Positions 1 to 6,433 of a DNA stretch of 45,508 nt are shown here, one piece after another. A model generated the notes under the pieces. That model made no database searches. It saw nothing but the letters and a program-made list of their open reading frames with translations, and was not told the DNA's origin. The stretch is from a virus. Where the stretch lies: positions 1 to 45,508 of the IMG/VR virus record IMGVR_UViG_3300002053_000023; one strand, written 5' to 3'. The first letter of the stretch is position 1, and the number at the start of each line of letters is the position of its first letter. The position numbers were made by a program, and so were the translations under genes.

Positions 1-93
1 CTAATCATCCGCCACTACGTCGAGTTCTCGCTTGAGGAAGTGCCCCTAGTTGTAACCGTCACGAACTCCGAACGCTTTAACATCGTTACATGA
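1..93 (+). CDS. 3' end of a truncated hypothetical gene
   Basis: The window opens inside a reading frame that runs in frame 1 from the first base to a TGA at 91-93, giving 30 C-terminal residues ending SERFNIVT. A strong ribosome-binding site for the next gene follows at once, the same tight packing as downstream, which supports this being the tail of a real gene. Function unknown. Confidence 0.5.
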   Translation, partial: LIIRHYVEFSLEEVPLVVTVTNSERFNIVT

Positions 94-106
94 AAGGAGG
101 TGAACC

Positions 107-442
107 ATTACTTACAAGCCAAGGCTTACTAAGGATTCCGACCTCGCCGAGCACCGCTTCAACGTCCTGTACAAGACCGCTAGCGACGGAGCTCAAGCCC
201 GAGAAATCCTAGCGGTCATCAAGGACTTGCTCCGCAACGCTACCTACAACGACTTCTACCACAAGAGCGAGGTCAACGCCCTCTTCAAGGTCCTCAACCG
301 GTGGGGCGTCACTGAAATCACCGTGGACGTAGTCAAGGACCTACTACGCCGCGGAAAGGAGGTAAAGCATGAAGCTCCTACACTACAACAAGTACGACGA
401 GTCCACAGACGAATACGAGACCGGCGACGTCGCAAACGTTGA
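107..442 (+). CDS. Hypothetical early protein with probable ATT start
   Basis: An open frame of 111 residues. The first in-frame conventional start codon lies about 120 bases inside, but a perfect AAAGGAGGTGA at 93-103 sits exactly 6 bases before an in-frame ATT at 107, the same spacing as the ATG genes of this phage, and the frame is open from there. I therefore start at ATT. The middle (residues about 35-85) looks like ordinary soluble helical protein. The last 25 residues are very Arg-rich (DRRRRKR) and are encoded inside the start of the next gene, a 74-base overlap that is long for this genome, so a lost stop or sequencing error is possible. Function not recognised. Confidence 0.6.
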   Translation: MTYKPRLTKDSDLAEHRFNVLYKTASDGAQAREILAVIKDLLRNATYNDFYHKSEVNALFKVLNRWGVTEITVDVVKDLLRRGKEVKHEAPTLQQVRRVHRRIRDRRRRKR

Positions 443-551
443 ACGCGACGCGAAGGATATCATTACCGTCTACCTCGAGAACGGCTCGTGGTACTTTACA
501 CTCACTCGAAAAGACTGGTTAAGGATTTGCAGTCCAACAAATCTCTTGTAA
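369..551 (+). CDS. Hypothetical small early protein (60 aa)
   Basis: ATG at 369 follows AAAGGAGGTAAAGC with ideal spacing. The 60-residue product is acidic in its first half (DESTDEYETGD) and beta-like in its second half (IITVYLENGSWYFTLT), suggesting a small beta-sheet protein. It overlaps the end of the preceding frame. No family recognised; its place among early genes suggests host takeover, which is only inference. Confidence 0.75.
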   Translation: MKLLHYNKYDESTDEYETGDVANVERDAKDIITVYLENGSWYFTLTRKDWLRICSPTNLL

Positions 552-562
552 GGAGGTGAAAC

Positions 563-751
563 ATGTTCCTATCACGAATCATCGTGAAAATAGCGTACGC
601 GCTCCTGAGACTCTCACTCCGCGTGTACACTCTACAAGTACGACGCGGTTGGTGGGGCACAGAGGACTATTACGCATGTACCGAAGACGCCTTCTGGGAT
701 GCAGCGCCATCGGCAAAGCATCTGGAAGCTATCTTCAAAAGCAACTTGTAA
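563..751 (+). CDS. Hypothetical small protein with hydrophobic N-terminus (62 aa)
   Basis: ATG at 563 after GTAAGGAGGTGAAAC. The first 26 residues are hydrophobic and basic (FLSRIIVKIAYALLRLSLRV), which could be a membrane anchor or an amphipathic helix; the rest is soluble with aromatic residues (GWWGTEDYY). A competing frame starting at 556 begins upstream of the proper spacing and is not chosen. Function unknown. Confidence 0.7.
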   Translation: MFLSRIIVKIAYALLRLSLRVYTLQVRRGWWGTEDYYACTEDAFWDAAPSAKHLEAIFKSNL

Positions 752-761
752 GGAGGTAAAA

Positions 762-926
762 ATGTATATCGCAGTACAAAAACGCAAACGCGACCCAAGA
801 ATCCTCCTCTCCGAAAACCTTGAGCTCATGCTCAAGCGCTTGAGAGAGGACAAGATTCCAGCGTCAATCATCCACCAGGATGAAAAGACAAAGTTTGTAC
901 GGCACATCCAAGAATACCTGCCGTAA
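762..926 (+). CDS. Hypothetical small basic protein (54 aa)
   Basis: ATG at 762 follows GTAAGGAGGTAAAA; the longer frame back to 699 ignores this site. The 54-residue product has a central charged helix (LSENLELMLKRLREDKI) and ends HIQEYLP. It lies 10 bases after the previous stop, as one of a run of short early genes each with its own ribosome-binding site. No family recognised. Confidence 0.7.
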   Translation: MYIAVQKRKRDPRILLSENLELMLKRLREDKIPASIIHQDEKTKFVRHIQEYLP

Positions 927-941
927 GAAAGGAGGTGAAAC

Positions 942-1307
942 ATGGAAATCCAATGGGAACAACTCCCAGAGAGACTCCAGTCGAAGGCCTTGGAGTGCCT
1001 TCTCTGCGCCTGCATGAAGAAGCACGCCGAAGAGGGCGACCTACGCGCAGGGTTCGCCCACGCATGCGTCTACATGACTAGAGCTCTTACAGAAGAGAAC
1101 CCCGAACCCTTCGGAGAGAACCCAGTCGCTCTCAAGGAGAGGCTTGACGTGTGGCTCGAAATAAAACCCACGACCCTTGACGAAGTCAACGTCGTAGACG
1201 CTTTCCTGGAGGCTCACCGAGAGTACGTCATGGACCGGGTAAGCGAAGTGCTCAAGAGAGCCACTCGCTGCCCAGACTTCAAGACAAAGGAGGTGAATGA
1301 AGAATGA
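942..1307 (+). CDS. Hypothetical early protein (121 aa)
   Basis: ATG at 942 after GAAAGGAGGTGAAAC. The product is acidic and predicted mostly helical, with four cysteines in the first half (ECLLCACMKK) and one near the end; they do not form a convincing zinc-knuckle pattern. Its last 4 bases overlap the start of the PC4-like gene, implying translational coupling. Function unknown. Confidence 0.75.
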   Translation: MEIQWEQLPERLQSKALECLLCACMKKHAEEGDLRAGFAHACVYMTRALTEENPEPFGENPVALKERLDVWLEIKPTTLDEVNVVDAFLEAHREYVMDRVSEVLKRATRCPDFKTKEVNEE

Positions 1308-1519
1308 CCAAGCAAGAAATCGCAACCATCCCGACCGGCGAGAAGAACGCTGTCAAGGTCACGTTAGTAACTCGAGACGAACAGCACTTCGTCGACATCC
1401 GTCACATATTCAAAGACGACCTTGGCAACTGGATATTCACTAAGAAGGGCTTACACGTACCCCCAGATGTCGCAAAGGCGATATCGCTCGCAATCAACGA
1501 CGCCCTAAAGAGATGCTAA
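1304..1519 (+). CDS. PC4/p15-like ssDNA-binding transcription cofactor
   Basis: A 71-residue protein whose residues about 15-65 match the PC4 (p15) pattern: a beta strand VKVTLVTR, then FVDIRHIFKDD, then a tryptophan strand NWIFTKKGLHVPP and a C-terminal helix VAKAISLAINDAL. The family binds single-stranded or melted DNA as dimers; in bacteria and phages it is linked to transcription or replication. The start overlaps the previous gene by ATGA and has AAAGGAGGTGAATGA upstream. It is the last gene before a promoter, so it closes the first early transcript. The identification is from sequence pattern only. Confidence 0.6.
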   Translation: MTKQEIATIPTGEKNAVKVTLVTRDEQHFVDIRHIFKDDLGNWIFTKKGLHVPPDVAKAISLAINDALKRC

Positions 1520-1521
1520 CC

Positions 1522-1566
1522 ACGTGTCACTACCCCGTTGCTTTTTAGATTTAGATGTGTTATAAT
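1522..1566 (+). promoter_or_regulatory. Sigma70-type early promoter with GTGTCAC upstream element
   Basis: TTGCTT at 1538-1543, a 17-base spacer and a perfect TATAAT at 1561-1566, with a TG dinucleotide in the spacer. GTGTCAC at 1524-1530 lies 7 bases before the -35 box; the same element stands at the same distance in the promoter at 2708. Transcription would start near 1573, just ahead of the gene at 1589. Confidence 0.85.
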
Positions 1567-1588
1567 ATTAACATGAAGGGAGGCTAAC

Positions 1589-1825
1589 ATGGAACGTGGA
1601 CACAAGTATCTCATTGAAGGACGTTACTACAACGTCAACGGCTACGCGACAGCCATCGTCGCCTGCGTCACTCACAAAGTTGACTGGGCAGCCTACATGG
1701 GAGGCGCACCTGGAAGCCAGACAGAAGCAGAAACCCTAAAGTTCGTAGCCAGCCGCGGCGCCAAGCTCTCTGAGGAAGACGCTAGACACTTCTTCCCCGA
1801 AGTTCAAGAGCCGTACAGGTTATAA
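1589..1825 (+). CDS. Hypothetical early protein (78 aa)
   Basis: First gene after the promoter ending at 1566; ATG at 1589 behind GGGAGGCTAAC. The product starts with a beta-like stretch (HKYLIEGRYYNVNGYATAIVACVTH) and ends with a short acidic helix (LSEEDARHFFPEV). The leader is only about 16 bases long. No family recognised; direct placement behind a strong early promoter argues for high early expression. Confidence 0.8.
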   Translation: MERGHKYLIEGRYYNVNGYATAIVACVTHKVDWAAYMGGAPGSQTEAETLKFVASRGAKLSEEDARHFFPEVQEPYRL

Positions 1826-1838
1826 AAGGAGCTGAAGC

Positions 1839-2045
1839 ATGACCTATGAAATCACCGTCAAAGTTACGGACGGCGAAAAGACCATCGAGATACCTTGGGA
1901 GGACGTCAAGAACGACTTCATCGACTTCGTCCTCGAGAAGGGAGACCCTGAAATTCACGAGTCCTTCGCGAAAGTCTTCGCAGTCGTAGAGTCTCGAATC
2001 CGATGCGTCTTTCTCGACCGCTACATGGAGTACCTAATCCAATGA
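1839..2045 (+). CDS. Hypothetical early protein (68 aa)
   Basis: ATG at 1839 behind AAAAGGAGCTGAAGC. Acidic product with a beta-strand start (YEITVKVTDGEKTIEIPWED) followed by helices (IHESFAKVFAVVESRI). The stop TGA overlaps the ATG of the next short gene (ATGA). No recognised family. Confidence 0.75.
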   Translation: MTYEITVKVTDGEKTIEIPWEDVKNDFIDFVLEKGDPEIHESFAKVFAVVESRIRCVFLDRYMEYLIQ

Positions 2046-2164
2046 AAAGGATACCCAACCCGACGAGACGCCTGAGAGACACCATCTGGGAAGTCATCGA
2101 ATGGCTTCTCGTATTGCTATGGCTCTACTTGTTCTTCAAGTGGCTGCCATATGCTAGTCCTTAG
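2042..2164 (+). CDS. Single-span membrane miniprotein (40 aa)
   Basis: ATG at 2042 overlaps the previous stop. The 40 residues comprise a basic N-terminus (RIPNPTRRLRD) and one clear membrane span (VIEWLLVLLWLYLFFKWL), ending YASP. No good ribosome-binding site of its own, so it would rely on coupling. Small toxic or host-membrane-targeting phage proteins look like this, but the role is unknown. Confidence 0.55.
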   Translation: MKRIPNPTRRLRDTIWEVIEWLLVLLWLYLFFKWLPYASP

Positions 2165-2177
2165 AAAGGAGGTAAGT

Positions 2178-2372
2178 ATGCCAACGGTTAAGCTCAACCA
2201 AATTCACATTCGTGTACAGTACTACGACGGCGAGCTCCAGACGAACCTAGCCGAAGTTAGCGAACACGCTAACTGGTTAGAACGCTGGGCAATCGCCTTC
2301 GTATATCGTCTCCTCGATAGGCTCTTCATCGCAAGCTACAAGGTTGCGGAAGACATCGAGGACAACCTTTAG
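2178..2372 (+). CDS. Hypothetical early protein (64 aa)
   Basis: ATG at 2178 follows AAAGGAGGTAAGT; the ORF can be extended to 2151 but that ignores the site. Begins with a beta strand (VKLNQIHIRVQYYDGEL) and ends with an amphipathic helix (WAIAFVYRLLDRLFIASYKV). Function unknown. Confidence 0.75.
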   Translation: MPTVKLNQIHIRVQYYDGELQTNLAEVSEHANWLERWAIAFVYRLLDRLFIASYKVAEDIEDNL

Positions 2373-2385
2373 AAAGGAGGTAAAC

Positions 2386-2676
2386 TTGGAAATTAAGTAT
2401 GACTCTCTAACCTATCGTGACCCGACGCAGGAACCGCGTAAGCGTCACGTCCCAGCTCTATCAAAACTTGAAACTCGAATGTACCACTCTATTGCACGAG
2501 ACCTCAAACGCTCAGGACGCGGCTACCTCAAGCGCGTCTGGTTACAGAAGAAAACTCGCAAACTCGCTACACTACTCGTAGGAATAGGTCGCTACAAGCC
2601 TATGAGTGATGACCTGCAAGTCTCGTTCGAAACCAAAGAAGTTCCCCTCGGAAAGGTACATGACCCACTACGATAA
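2386..2676 (+). CDS. Hypothetical basic early protein, TTG start (96 aa)
   Basis: A TTG at 2386 stands 5 bases after AAAGGAGGT and is preferred to the longer frame from 2344, which runs through the previous gene. The product is strongly basic in its middle (KRSGRGYLKRVWLQKKTRK), compatible with nucleic-acid binding, and it is the last gene before the second early promoter. No family recognised. Confidence 0.7.
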   Translation: MEIKYDSLTYRDPTQEPRKRHVPALSKLETRMYHSIARDLKRSGRGYLKRVWLQKKTRKLATLLVGIGRYKPMSDDLQVSFETKEVPLGKVHDPLR

Positions 2677-2683
2677 AACGCCA

Positions 2684-2736
2684 GTGTCACCAAGTGTCAC
2701 TAAACTCTTGATTTTTGGTTTTATGTGTGGTATAAT
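2684..2736 (+). promoter_or_regulatory. Sigma70-type early promoter with two GTGTCAC copies
   Basis: TTGATT at 2708-2713, 17-base spacer, TATAAT at 2731-2736. Two direct GTGTCAC copies (2684-2690 and 2694-2700) lie upstream; the near copy is 7 bases before the -35 box, exactly as in the promoter at 1538. Start expected near 2743, ahead of the gene at 2762. Confidence 0.85.
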
Positions 2737-2761
2737 TTAAGTATGTCAGAAAGGAAAAAGC

Positions 2762-3016
2762 ATGAAAGATGACATTGAACTGACTGACAGAATCTTTACG
2801 GCATGGAAGGATGACAACGAAGAGGAGCTGCAACGACTACTTCAGAAAGTCCCCGAAGGATACACTGTGTGCGTAGTCAACCCAGCTCACCATCACCCGT
2901 CCATCGTAATGGTAAGAAATGACGACATTGAAGCATCCGTGGCAGGACTGGAAATTAGGCTCGACGGCGGCACGCCGAGGAAGCGTGCTCTCGTTGCCAG
3001 CGACGGAGGAGAGTAA
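2762..3016 (+). CDS. Hypothetical early protein (84 aa)
   Basis: ATG at 2762 behind GAAAGGAAAAAGC and about 20 bases after the expected transcription start. Acidic N-terminal helix (ELTDRIFTAWKDDNEEELQ), then a strand region (YTVCVVNPAHHHPSIVMV) with three consecutive histidines. The end overlaps the next frame. Function unknown. Confidence 0.75.
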   Translation: MKDDIELTDRIFTAWKDDNEEELQRLLQKVPEGYTVCVVNPAHHHPSIVMVRNDDIEASVAGLEIRLDGGTPRKRALVASDGGE

Positions 3017-3137
3017 GTATGCCCTCCAGCTCTTTGACGAACTCAGCCGCGGAAAGAATCGCATCGAAGCCCTTAGGGAGCTCGGCTTCACAGTCAGGCT
3101 ACTTCCCAGAGGCATCGAAATATTAAAAGGAGGTTAA
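2985..3137 (+). CDS. Hypothetical small protein (about 50 aa), start uncertain
   Basis: The frame ending at 3137 encodes a clearly protein-like C-terminus (YALQLFDELSRGKNRIEAL). An ATG at 3019 after GGAGGAGAGTAAGT lies in a different frame and gives a serine-rich shadow peptide. In the good frame the nearest starts are GTG 2985, with a weak GAGG before it, or TTG 2994. The helix-rich product resembles a small HTH-like fold (RIEALRELGF). A frameshift joining it to the gene before is possible. Confidence 0.5.
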   Translation: MLSLPATEESKYALQLFDELSRGKNRIEALRELGFTVRLLPRGIEILKGG

Positions 3138-3140
3138 GCT

Positions 3141-3404
3141 ATGGCCGAACAAGACCTATTAGAAGCCATCGCAGCCGAGGTCGACGAAATGTCAGAGGAA
3201 GACCTCGAAGCTGAAGCCAAGAAGATTCTTGCCCAACAGGAAAAAAGGCGCGAATACTCCAAGAACAGAGTAATGTCTCCTGAAGCCAAGGAGAAGCAGA
3301 AAGCCTACCGCCAGAAAATCTACCAGAAGAACCGCCAAATCTTGGCTAGGTACAAGGAACTGCACCCTGAAGAGTTCGAAGGCGAACCCGAAGAAGAAGA
3401 TTAG
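3141..3404 (+). CDS. Hypothetical charged helical protein (87 aa)
   Basis: ATG at 3141 after AAAAGGAGGTTAAGCT. The protein is almost all charged helix: acidic first third (EVDEMSEEDLEAEAKKI), Lys/Arg/Gln-rich middle (EKQKAYRQKIYQKNRQIL) and an acidic tail (EGEPEEED). A coiled coil or intrinsically disordered nucleic-acid binder is plausible. It ends just before a structured non-coding stretch. Confidence 0.75.
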   Translation: MAEQDLLEAIAAEVDEMSEEDLEAEAKKILAQQEKRREYSKNRVMSPEAKEKQKAYRQKIYQKNRQILARYKELHPEEFEGEPEEED

Positions 3405-3520
3405 AACTCTCACGAGTTCACTTCCTTTCGGCGGGTGAAGGCTTTGTGAGCCGGGACCAACGAGCTGTAACATAATCTCAGCTCCAGAGCGACGCTCCTC
3501 GTAAGCCCTTTACCCGCTTT
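3404..3520 (+). ncRNA. Structured RNA leader candidate upstream of queC block
   Basis: The gap between genes is dense in pairing. A perfect 6-bp hairpin (GAACTC/GAGTTC, 3404-3419) comes first. Then 3431-3444 (GCGGGTGAAGGCTT) pairs with 3503-3517 (AAGCCCTTTACCCGC) as a 14-bp helix with one bulged C and one G-T pair, followed by TTTT. Inside are GAGCTG/CAGCTC (3462-3467/3479-3484), GAGC/GCTC (3487-3497) and an alternative ACGAG/CTCGT. GGCT/AGCC (3440-3452) is mutually exclusive with the base of the long helix. This looks like an attenuator or riboswitch-type element; no known family matches. Confidence 0.5.
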
Positions 3521-3528
3521 TCCTCATC

Positions 3529-3693
3529 ATGAAAGAAGAGTTCATAAAGCGCGGGGAGAGCATCCGTATCTCAACGGACCATGCAACTATTACTATCCAC
3601 TCAAGGAACCAACACACCAGCGTATACGTCTATTCCAGACGCAAGACCAAGCTCTTTCTGCGTGTGAATGACTCTGGTATTAGAATCGCTTAA
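3529..3693 (+). CDS. Hypothetical small protein (54 aa)
   Basis: ATG at 3529 lies just after the structured leader, without a clear ribosome-binding site, and the frame runs to TAA at 3691. The product has regular beta-strand alternation (ESIRISTDHATITIHSR, TSVYVYSRRKTKLFLRV), which argues that the frame is real. It ends 13 bases before queC. If the leader is regulatory, this would be its first target. Function unknown. Confidence 0.55.
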   Translation: MKEEFIKRGESIRISTDHATITIHSRNQHTSVYVYSRRKTKLFLRVNDSGIRIA

Positions 3694-3706
3694 AAAGGAG
3701 GTTCAA

Positions 3707-4417
3707 ATGTATAGTACACACCCCCCAGCGCCTCACGACCACACACTCGTCCTCCTGTCCGGAGGCCTTGACTCCGCAGTAACGCTAGCGCTCGCGCGCC
3801 AGAACACCTGCTCGAAGCTGTTCACCATCTCGTTCAACTATAAACAACGCCACTCTAAAGAGCTCCTCTTAGCTGATGAACTCTCCATACACTATGAAAC
3901 TATCCACATGGAACTACCAATGCCAGAACTCGACTTCTTCACCGGCTTGAAAGCCACCGAAGAGGTTACACCGGGTACGAGGTTCCCCCGCGGTTTTGAA
4001 AACCTACCGGGGGTCGACAGACCGGACATCCCCTTGCTCCCACGAACCTGGAAGCCCGGACGTAACATAATGTTCTTCGCCTTCGCAGGCGCGTACGCCT
4101 GGTGGGAAGGCATTAACTTGCTAGCTTGCGGAGTTCACCAAGAAGACCAGCCAGGCTACCCAGACTGCTCCGAACTCTTTCTCCGGGACATGGAAATGAC
4201 ACTGCAGAGCGGTCTCTCGTACACAATTAACATCTGGGCTCCCCTACTCAACATGAATAAAGCGGAAATCGTAACCCTAGGCTCCAAACTTGGAGTTCCC
4301 TTTAAGCTCACGTGGTCATGCTACGCTGGAGAAGACAAACCTTGCCGCAAGTGCGATGCTTGTATCCGGCGTGAGCGCGCATTCGCAACCGCGGGCATAA
4401 AGGACCCGGTGAAATGA
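3707..4417 (+). CDS. queC: QueC, 7-cyano-7-deazaguanine (preQ0) synthase
   Basis: QueC converts 7-carboxy-7-deazaguanine to preQ0 using ammonia and ATP. The 236 residues show the PP-loop ATP-binding motif SGGLDS at residues 18-23, the FNYKQRH segment, the GRN motif in WKPGRNIMFF, the GVHQEDQPGYPDC segment that stands for the usual GvnaeDysGYPDC, and a C-terminal zinc site CYAGEDKPCRKCDACIRR with four cysteines. Start at ATG 3707 after AAAAAGGAGGTTCAA. Length is normal for the family, so it should be active. With folE, queD, queE and dpdA elsewhere in the window it completes a DNA-modification pathway. It overlaps the nuclease gene by 4 bases. Confidence 0.95.
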   Translation: MYSTHPPAPHDHTLVLLSGGLDSAVTLALARQNTCSKLFTISFNYKQRHSKELLLADELSIHYETIHMELPMPELDFFTGLKATEEVTPGTRFPRGFENLPGVDRPDIPLLPRTWKPGRNIMFFAFAGAYAWWEGINLLACGVHQEDQPGYPDCSELFLRDMEMTLQSGLSYTINIWAPLLNMNKAEIVTLGSKLGVPFKLTWSCYAGEDKPCRKCDACIRRERAFATAGIKDPVK

Positions 4418-5268
4418 AAATCTCCTACTCACGACTGAATCACTTCCGTTCCTGCCCTAGACTCTACTACTGGCGTTTCGTTCAGAACCTAGTACCCAAG
4501 AAAGACCCAGTCCCACTAATTGTAGGACGGGCAGCTCACTTGGGCTTGGCAGCTCACTACTCTAGCCAGGCCGCGGAACAGTTCATCGAAGCGCACTTCG
4601 AGGAAGCCCGGAAGCAAGCACCGTGGCTTCAAGAGGAGCTCGAAGACCTAGCCAGGCAAGAACGCTACGTCAAGTTCATCATTACCGAATACAAGAAACG
4701 TTGGGCTACAGAACCCTGGACGATGTTGGCTCCAGAAGTTCAAGGCTCCATTCCGCTAGGAGACCATGAGTTCTACTTCAGGACCGACGGACTCATCTCT
4801 TGGAGAGCCAAGCCGTGGCTCCTAGAACACAAAACCACTTCGCAGATGGGAACCATGTTCTTCAAGAAGTTCCGAATGGACGGACAAATCACTACGTACA
4901 TTTACTGCGTTTGGAAAAAGCTCGACACCCGCCCGGTTGGGGCGCTCATCAACGCAATCTGGAAGTCCAAGAAGCTCGACCGTACCGACTTCGCCCGAGA
5001 CGTGGTCATGCGCTCACAAGAACAACTGGAAGAGTTCATGGACCAAGTACTACTACAACTCGACGAGCTTAGCGAGCTGGAGAGCATCGCTCCCAACAAC
5101 AAACATCCTTGGACGATGCATACTAACCAATGCGTCGCGTGGAACCGCACATGCGATTACCTAGAACTCTGCCACAAGGAAACACCAGGCTTGCGCGACC
5201 TCTTCATCCAGAGGCCGCCAGACTACGTAGACTTGGGAAACGTTGAGGTAGTCGGAGGAGGAAGATGA
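4414..5268 (+). CDS. PD-(D/E)XK nuclease, RecB/Cas4-like, probable Fe-S cluster
   Basis: 284 residues. The N-terminus (SYSRLNHFRSCPRLYYWRF) is typical of the PDDEXK_1 family; GRAAHLGLAAHY supplies the motif I histidine, RTDGLIS the aspartate and LLEHKTT the E-x-K of the active site, followed by the motif IV region DGQITTYIY. Cysteine 14 and three C-terminal cysteines (QCVAWNRTCDYLELC) match the four-cysteine arrangement that holds an iron-sulfur cluster in Cas4 and AddB nucleases. Expected role: exonuclease in phage recombination or DNA end processing, working with the Sak4-like ATPase downstream. ATG overlaps the queC stop. No cas1/cas2 nearby, so not a CRISPR gene. Confidence 0.85.
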   Translation: MKISYSRLNHFRSCPRLYYWRFVQNLVPKKDPVPLIVGRAAHLGLAAHYSSQAAEQFIEAHFEEARKQAPWLQEELEDLARQERYVKFIITEYKKRWATEPWTMLAPEVQGSIPLGDHEFYFRTDGLISWRAKPWLLEHKTTSQMGTMFFKKFRMDGQITTYIYCVWKKLDTRPVGALINAIWKSKKLDRTDFARDVVMRSQEQLEEFMDQVLLQLDELSELESIAPNNKHPWTMHTNQCVAWNRTCDYLELCHKETPGLRDLFIQRPPDYVDLGNVEVVGGGR

Positions 5269-5444
5269 AGTGCCCGATATGCAGGAGGGAGATACACTTC
5301 CGTTTGCGCCTATGCGTGTTCCATGGCGACTACGTACTGAGCAGTCGCTTCATAAGGGAGACGACGCTCTTTCAAGCCTTAACGTATAACTATCTTCTAG
5401 ACAAGAATGAACGCCCAAGCGTTCAAGGAGGTTCAAATGTCTAA
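5265..5444 (+). CDS. Zinc-finger-like miniprotein (59 aa)
   Basis: ATG at 5265 after GTCGGAGGAGGAAG, overlapping the nuclease stop by 4 bases. Starts KCPICRREIHFRLRLCVFHG, with two close Cys-x2-Cys residues then a Cys and a His at a plausible distance for one zinc ion, and continues as a short helix-rich tail. The last 8 bases overlap the start of the ATPase gene. Its role is unknown; coupling with two recombination genes suggests an accessory part. Confidence 0.6.
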   Translation: MKCPICRREIHFRLRLCVFHGDYVLSSRFIRETTLFQALTYNYLLDKNERPSVQGGSNV

Positions 5445-6165
5445 GGAAATCCGGACAGACATAACTAAGCTCGGTCCGCTCAAGAAGCTAGGCACGCCAC
5501 CGAAAGTTTTCACTACTAAAGCAGACGTCCCTACACGTGGCACCTTCCTCGTGTACGGGGCTCCAGGCGCTGGCAAGACCCGGTTTGCTAGCACATTTCC
5601 CAAACCGCTCTTCATCAACATGCAAGGGAACATGACAACTCTACGCCGGATGGCAATTCCGTACGTCACGCCGGAGAGTCGCGAAGACGTTGTCCACGTC
5701 CTAGCCTCTGACGAAGCAGCGAAAGCTAAGACCATCGTCTTTGACCAAGTCACCGAGATGGGCTTTCGCATTTACATCGGCTCCGCTATGAAGAAGTTCA
5801 GCCGTGAGGACTTACCAACCCTAAAAGAGTGGCAGATGATTATCGAATGGATGAATCAAGACATTCGCACGGCGCTGGCAATGCCGAAGCACGTCGTCGT
5901 TATTGCTGAGGAAACCGACAAGAAGGACGAAATCACCGGCGCTATGAAAAATGGACCGGACATCCCTGGCAAACTCTTTGGCAGGCTCGGAGCGCTCTTC
6001 GACTGCGTCTTCCACCTAGGTTTCCGATTCCACGAAGGCCAGCAAGGCCGCTTCTTGCTCACACAACCGGATTCAACACACGACCAAGCGAAAGACTGCT
6101 TCGAAGCCTTCAACAAACTAGAACCGCCAGACTTCCCGACGCTTTGGCAGAAGGTGACAGGATGA
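5437..6165 (+). CDS. Sak4-like AAA ATPase (AAA_24), recombination protein
   Basis: 242 residues with Walker A GAPGAGKT at residues 41-48 and Walker B KTIVFDQVTEM near residue 95-105, the layout of the phage AAA_24 / Sak4 group of RecA-like single-strand annealing ATPases. Downstream conserved bits include WMNQDIRTALAM, HVVVIAEE and LTQPDSTHDQAKD. Start at ATG 5437 behind AAGGAGGTTCAA; the longer frame to 5407 lies in the previous gene. Sak4-like genes are commonly found beside a DUF669 or SSB-type protein, as here (6816). Expected to anneal or pair phage DNA during recombination-dependent replication. Confidence 0.85.
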   Translation: MSKEIRTDITKLGPLKKLGTPPKVFTTKADVPTRGTFLVYGAPGAGKTRFASTFPKPLFINMQGNMTTLRRMAIPYVTPESREDVVHVLASDEAAKAKTIVFDQVTEMGFRIYIGSAMKKFSREDLPTLKEWQMIIEWMNQDIRTALAMPKHVVVIAEETDKKDEITGAMKNGPDIPGKLFGRLGALFDCVFHLGFRFHEGQQGRFLLTQPDSTHDQAKDCFEAFNKLEPPDFPTLWQKVTG

Positions 6166-6344
6166 TATGCCCGCTCGTCACACGCATGTACCACGAGAAC
6201 CCGAACGCTGAGGGAGGCTCCTACGAACCGGAAGGAGTTCTGTACTTCACCTGCCAGCAAGCTGGTTGCGCTTTCTGGGTCGATGACGAGGAAGCAGACG
6301 GCAAGTGTGCGATTAAAGCCATCGCGGAGAGGCTGCCAAAGTGA
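6162..6344 (+). CDS. Small cysteine-containing protein (60 aa)
   Basis: ATG at 6162 overlaps the ATPase stop (ATGA). Four cysteines (residue 3, then FTCQQAGCAFW, then GKCAIKAI) could bind zinc. The pattern YFTCQQAGCAFWVDDEEADGKC is reminiscent of short phage proteins that follow Sak4/AAA genes, but no function is known. Confidence 0.7.
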   Translation: MICPLVTRMYHENPNAEGGSYEPEGVLYFTCQQAGCAFWVDDEEADGKCAIKAIAERLPK

Positions 6345-6381
6345 CTGACTGGCATAGGGTATTCTATAACCCGATATTACC

Positions 6382-6415
6382 CGACCCTAAGTCTTATGTA
6401 GGGTCGTTTACTTTT
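6382..6415 (+). terminator. Terminator-like hairpin
   Basis: CGACCCTA (6382-6389) pairs perfectly with TAGGGTCG (6399-6406) around a 9-base loop, followed by TTTACTTTT. It lies between the Sak4 transcript and the gene at 6434, whose ribosome-binding site begins 18 bases later. A weak intrinsic terminator or an RNA processing/stability hairpin. Confidence 0.55.
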
Positions 6416-6433
6416 AAAACAGAGGAGGTTGAA

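Noticed and set aside
556-759. 67-residue frame over the gene at 563
   Set aside because: It starts before the spacing allowed by the ribosome-binding site and has a composition typical of an out-of-phase reading of the 563 gene.
632-1015. Long minus-strand frames in the left region (also 1041-1325, 2837-3115, 14395-15117, 15247-15786)
   Set aside because: They lie antisense to well-supported genes, lack ribosome-binding sites and have shadow-type composition.
3019-3124. ATG with a nearby ribosome-binding site opening a 35-residue frame
   Set aside because: The frame gives a serine-rich, shadow-like peptide, while the frame 2985-3137 over the same DNA is clearly protein-like.
3431-3517. Possible tRNA with a 7-bp acceptor-like stem
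   Set aside because: The helix continues to 14 bp and there is no T-arm (TTCRA) or 7-base anticodon loop, so a tRNA does not fit.
4414-5268. Cas4 of a CRISPR system
   Set aside because: The RecB-like nuclease has Cas4-style cysteines, but there is no cas1, cas2 or repeat array, and recombination genes adjoin it.
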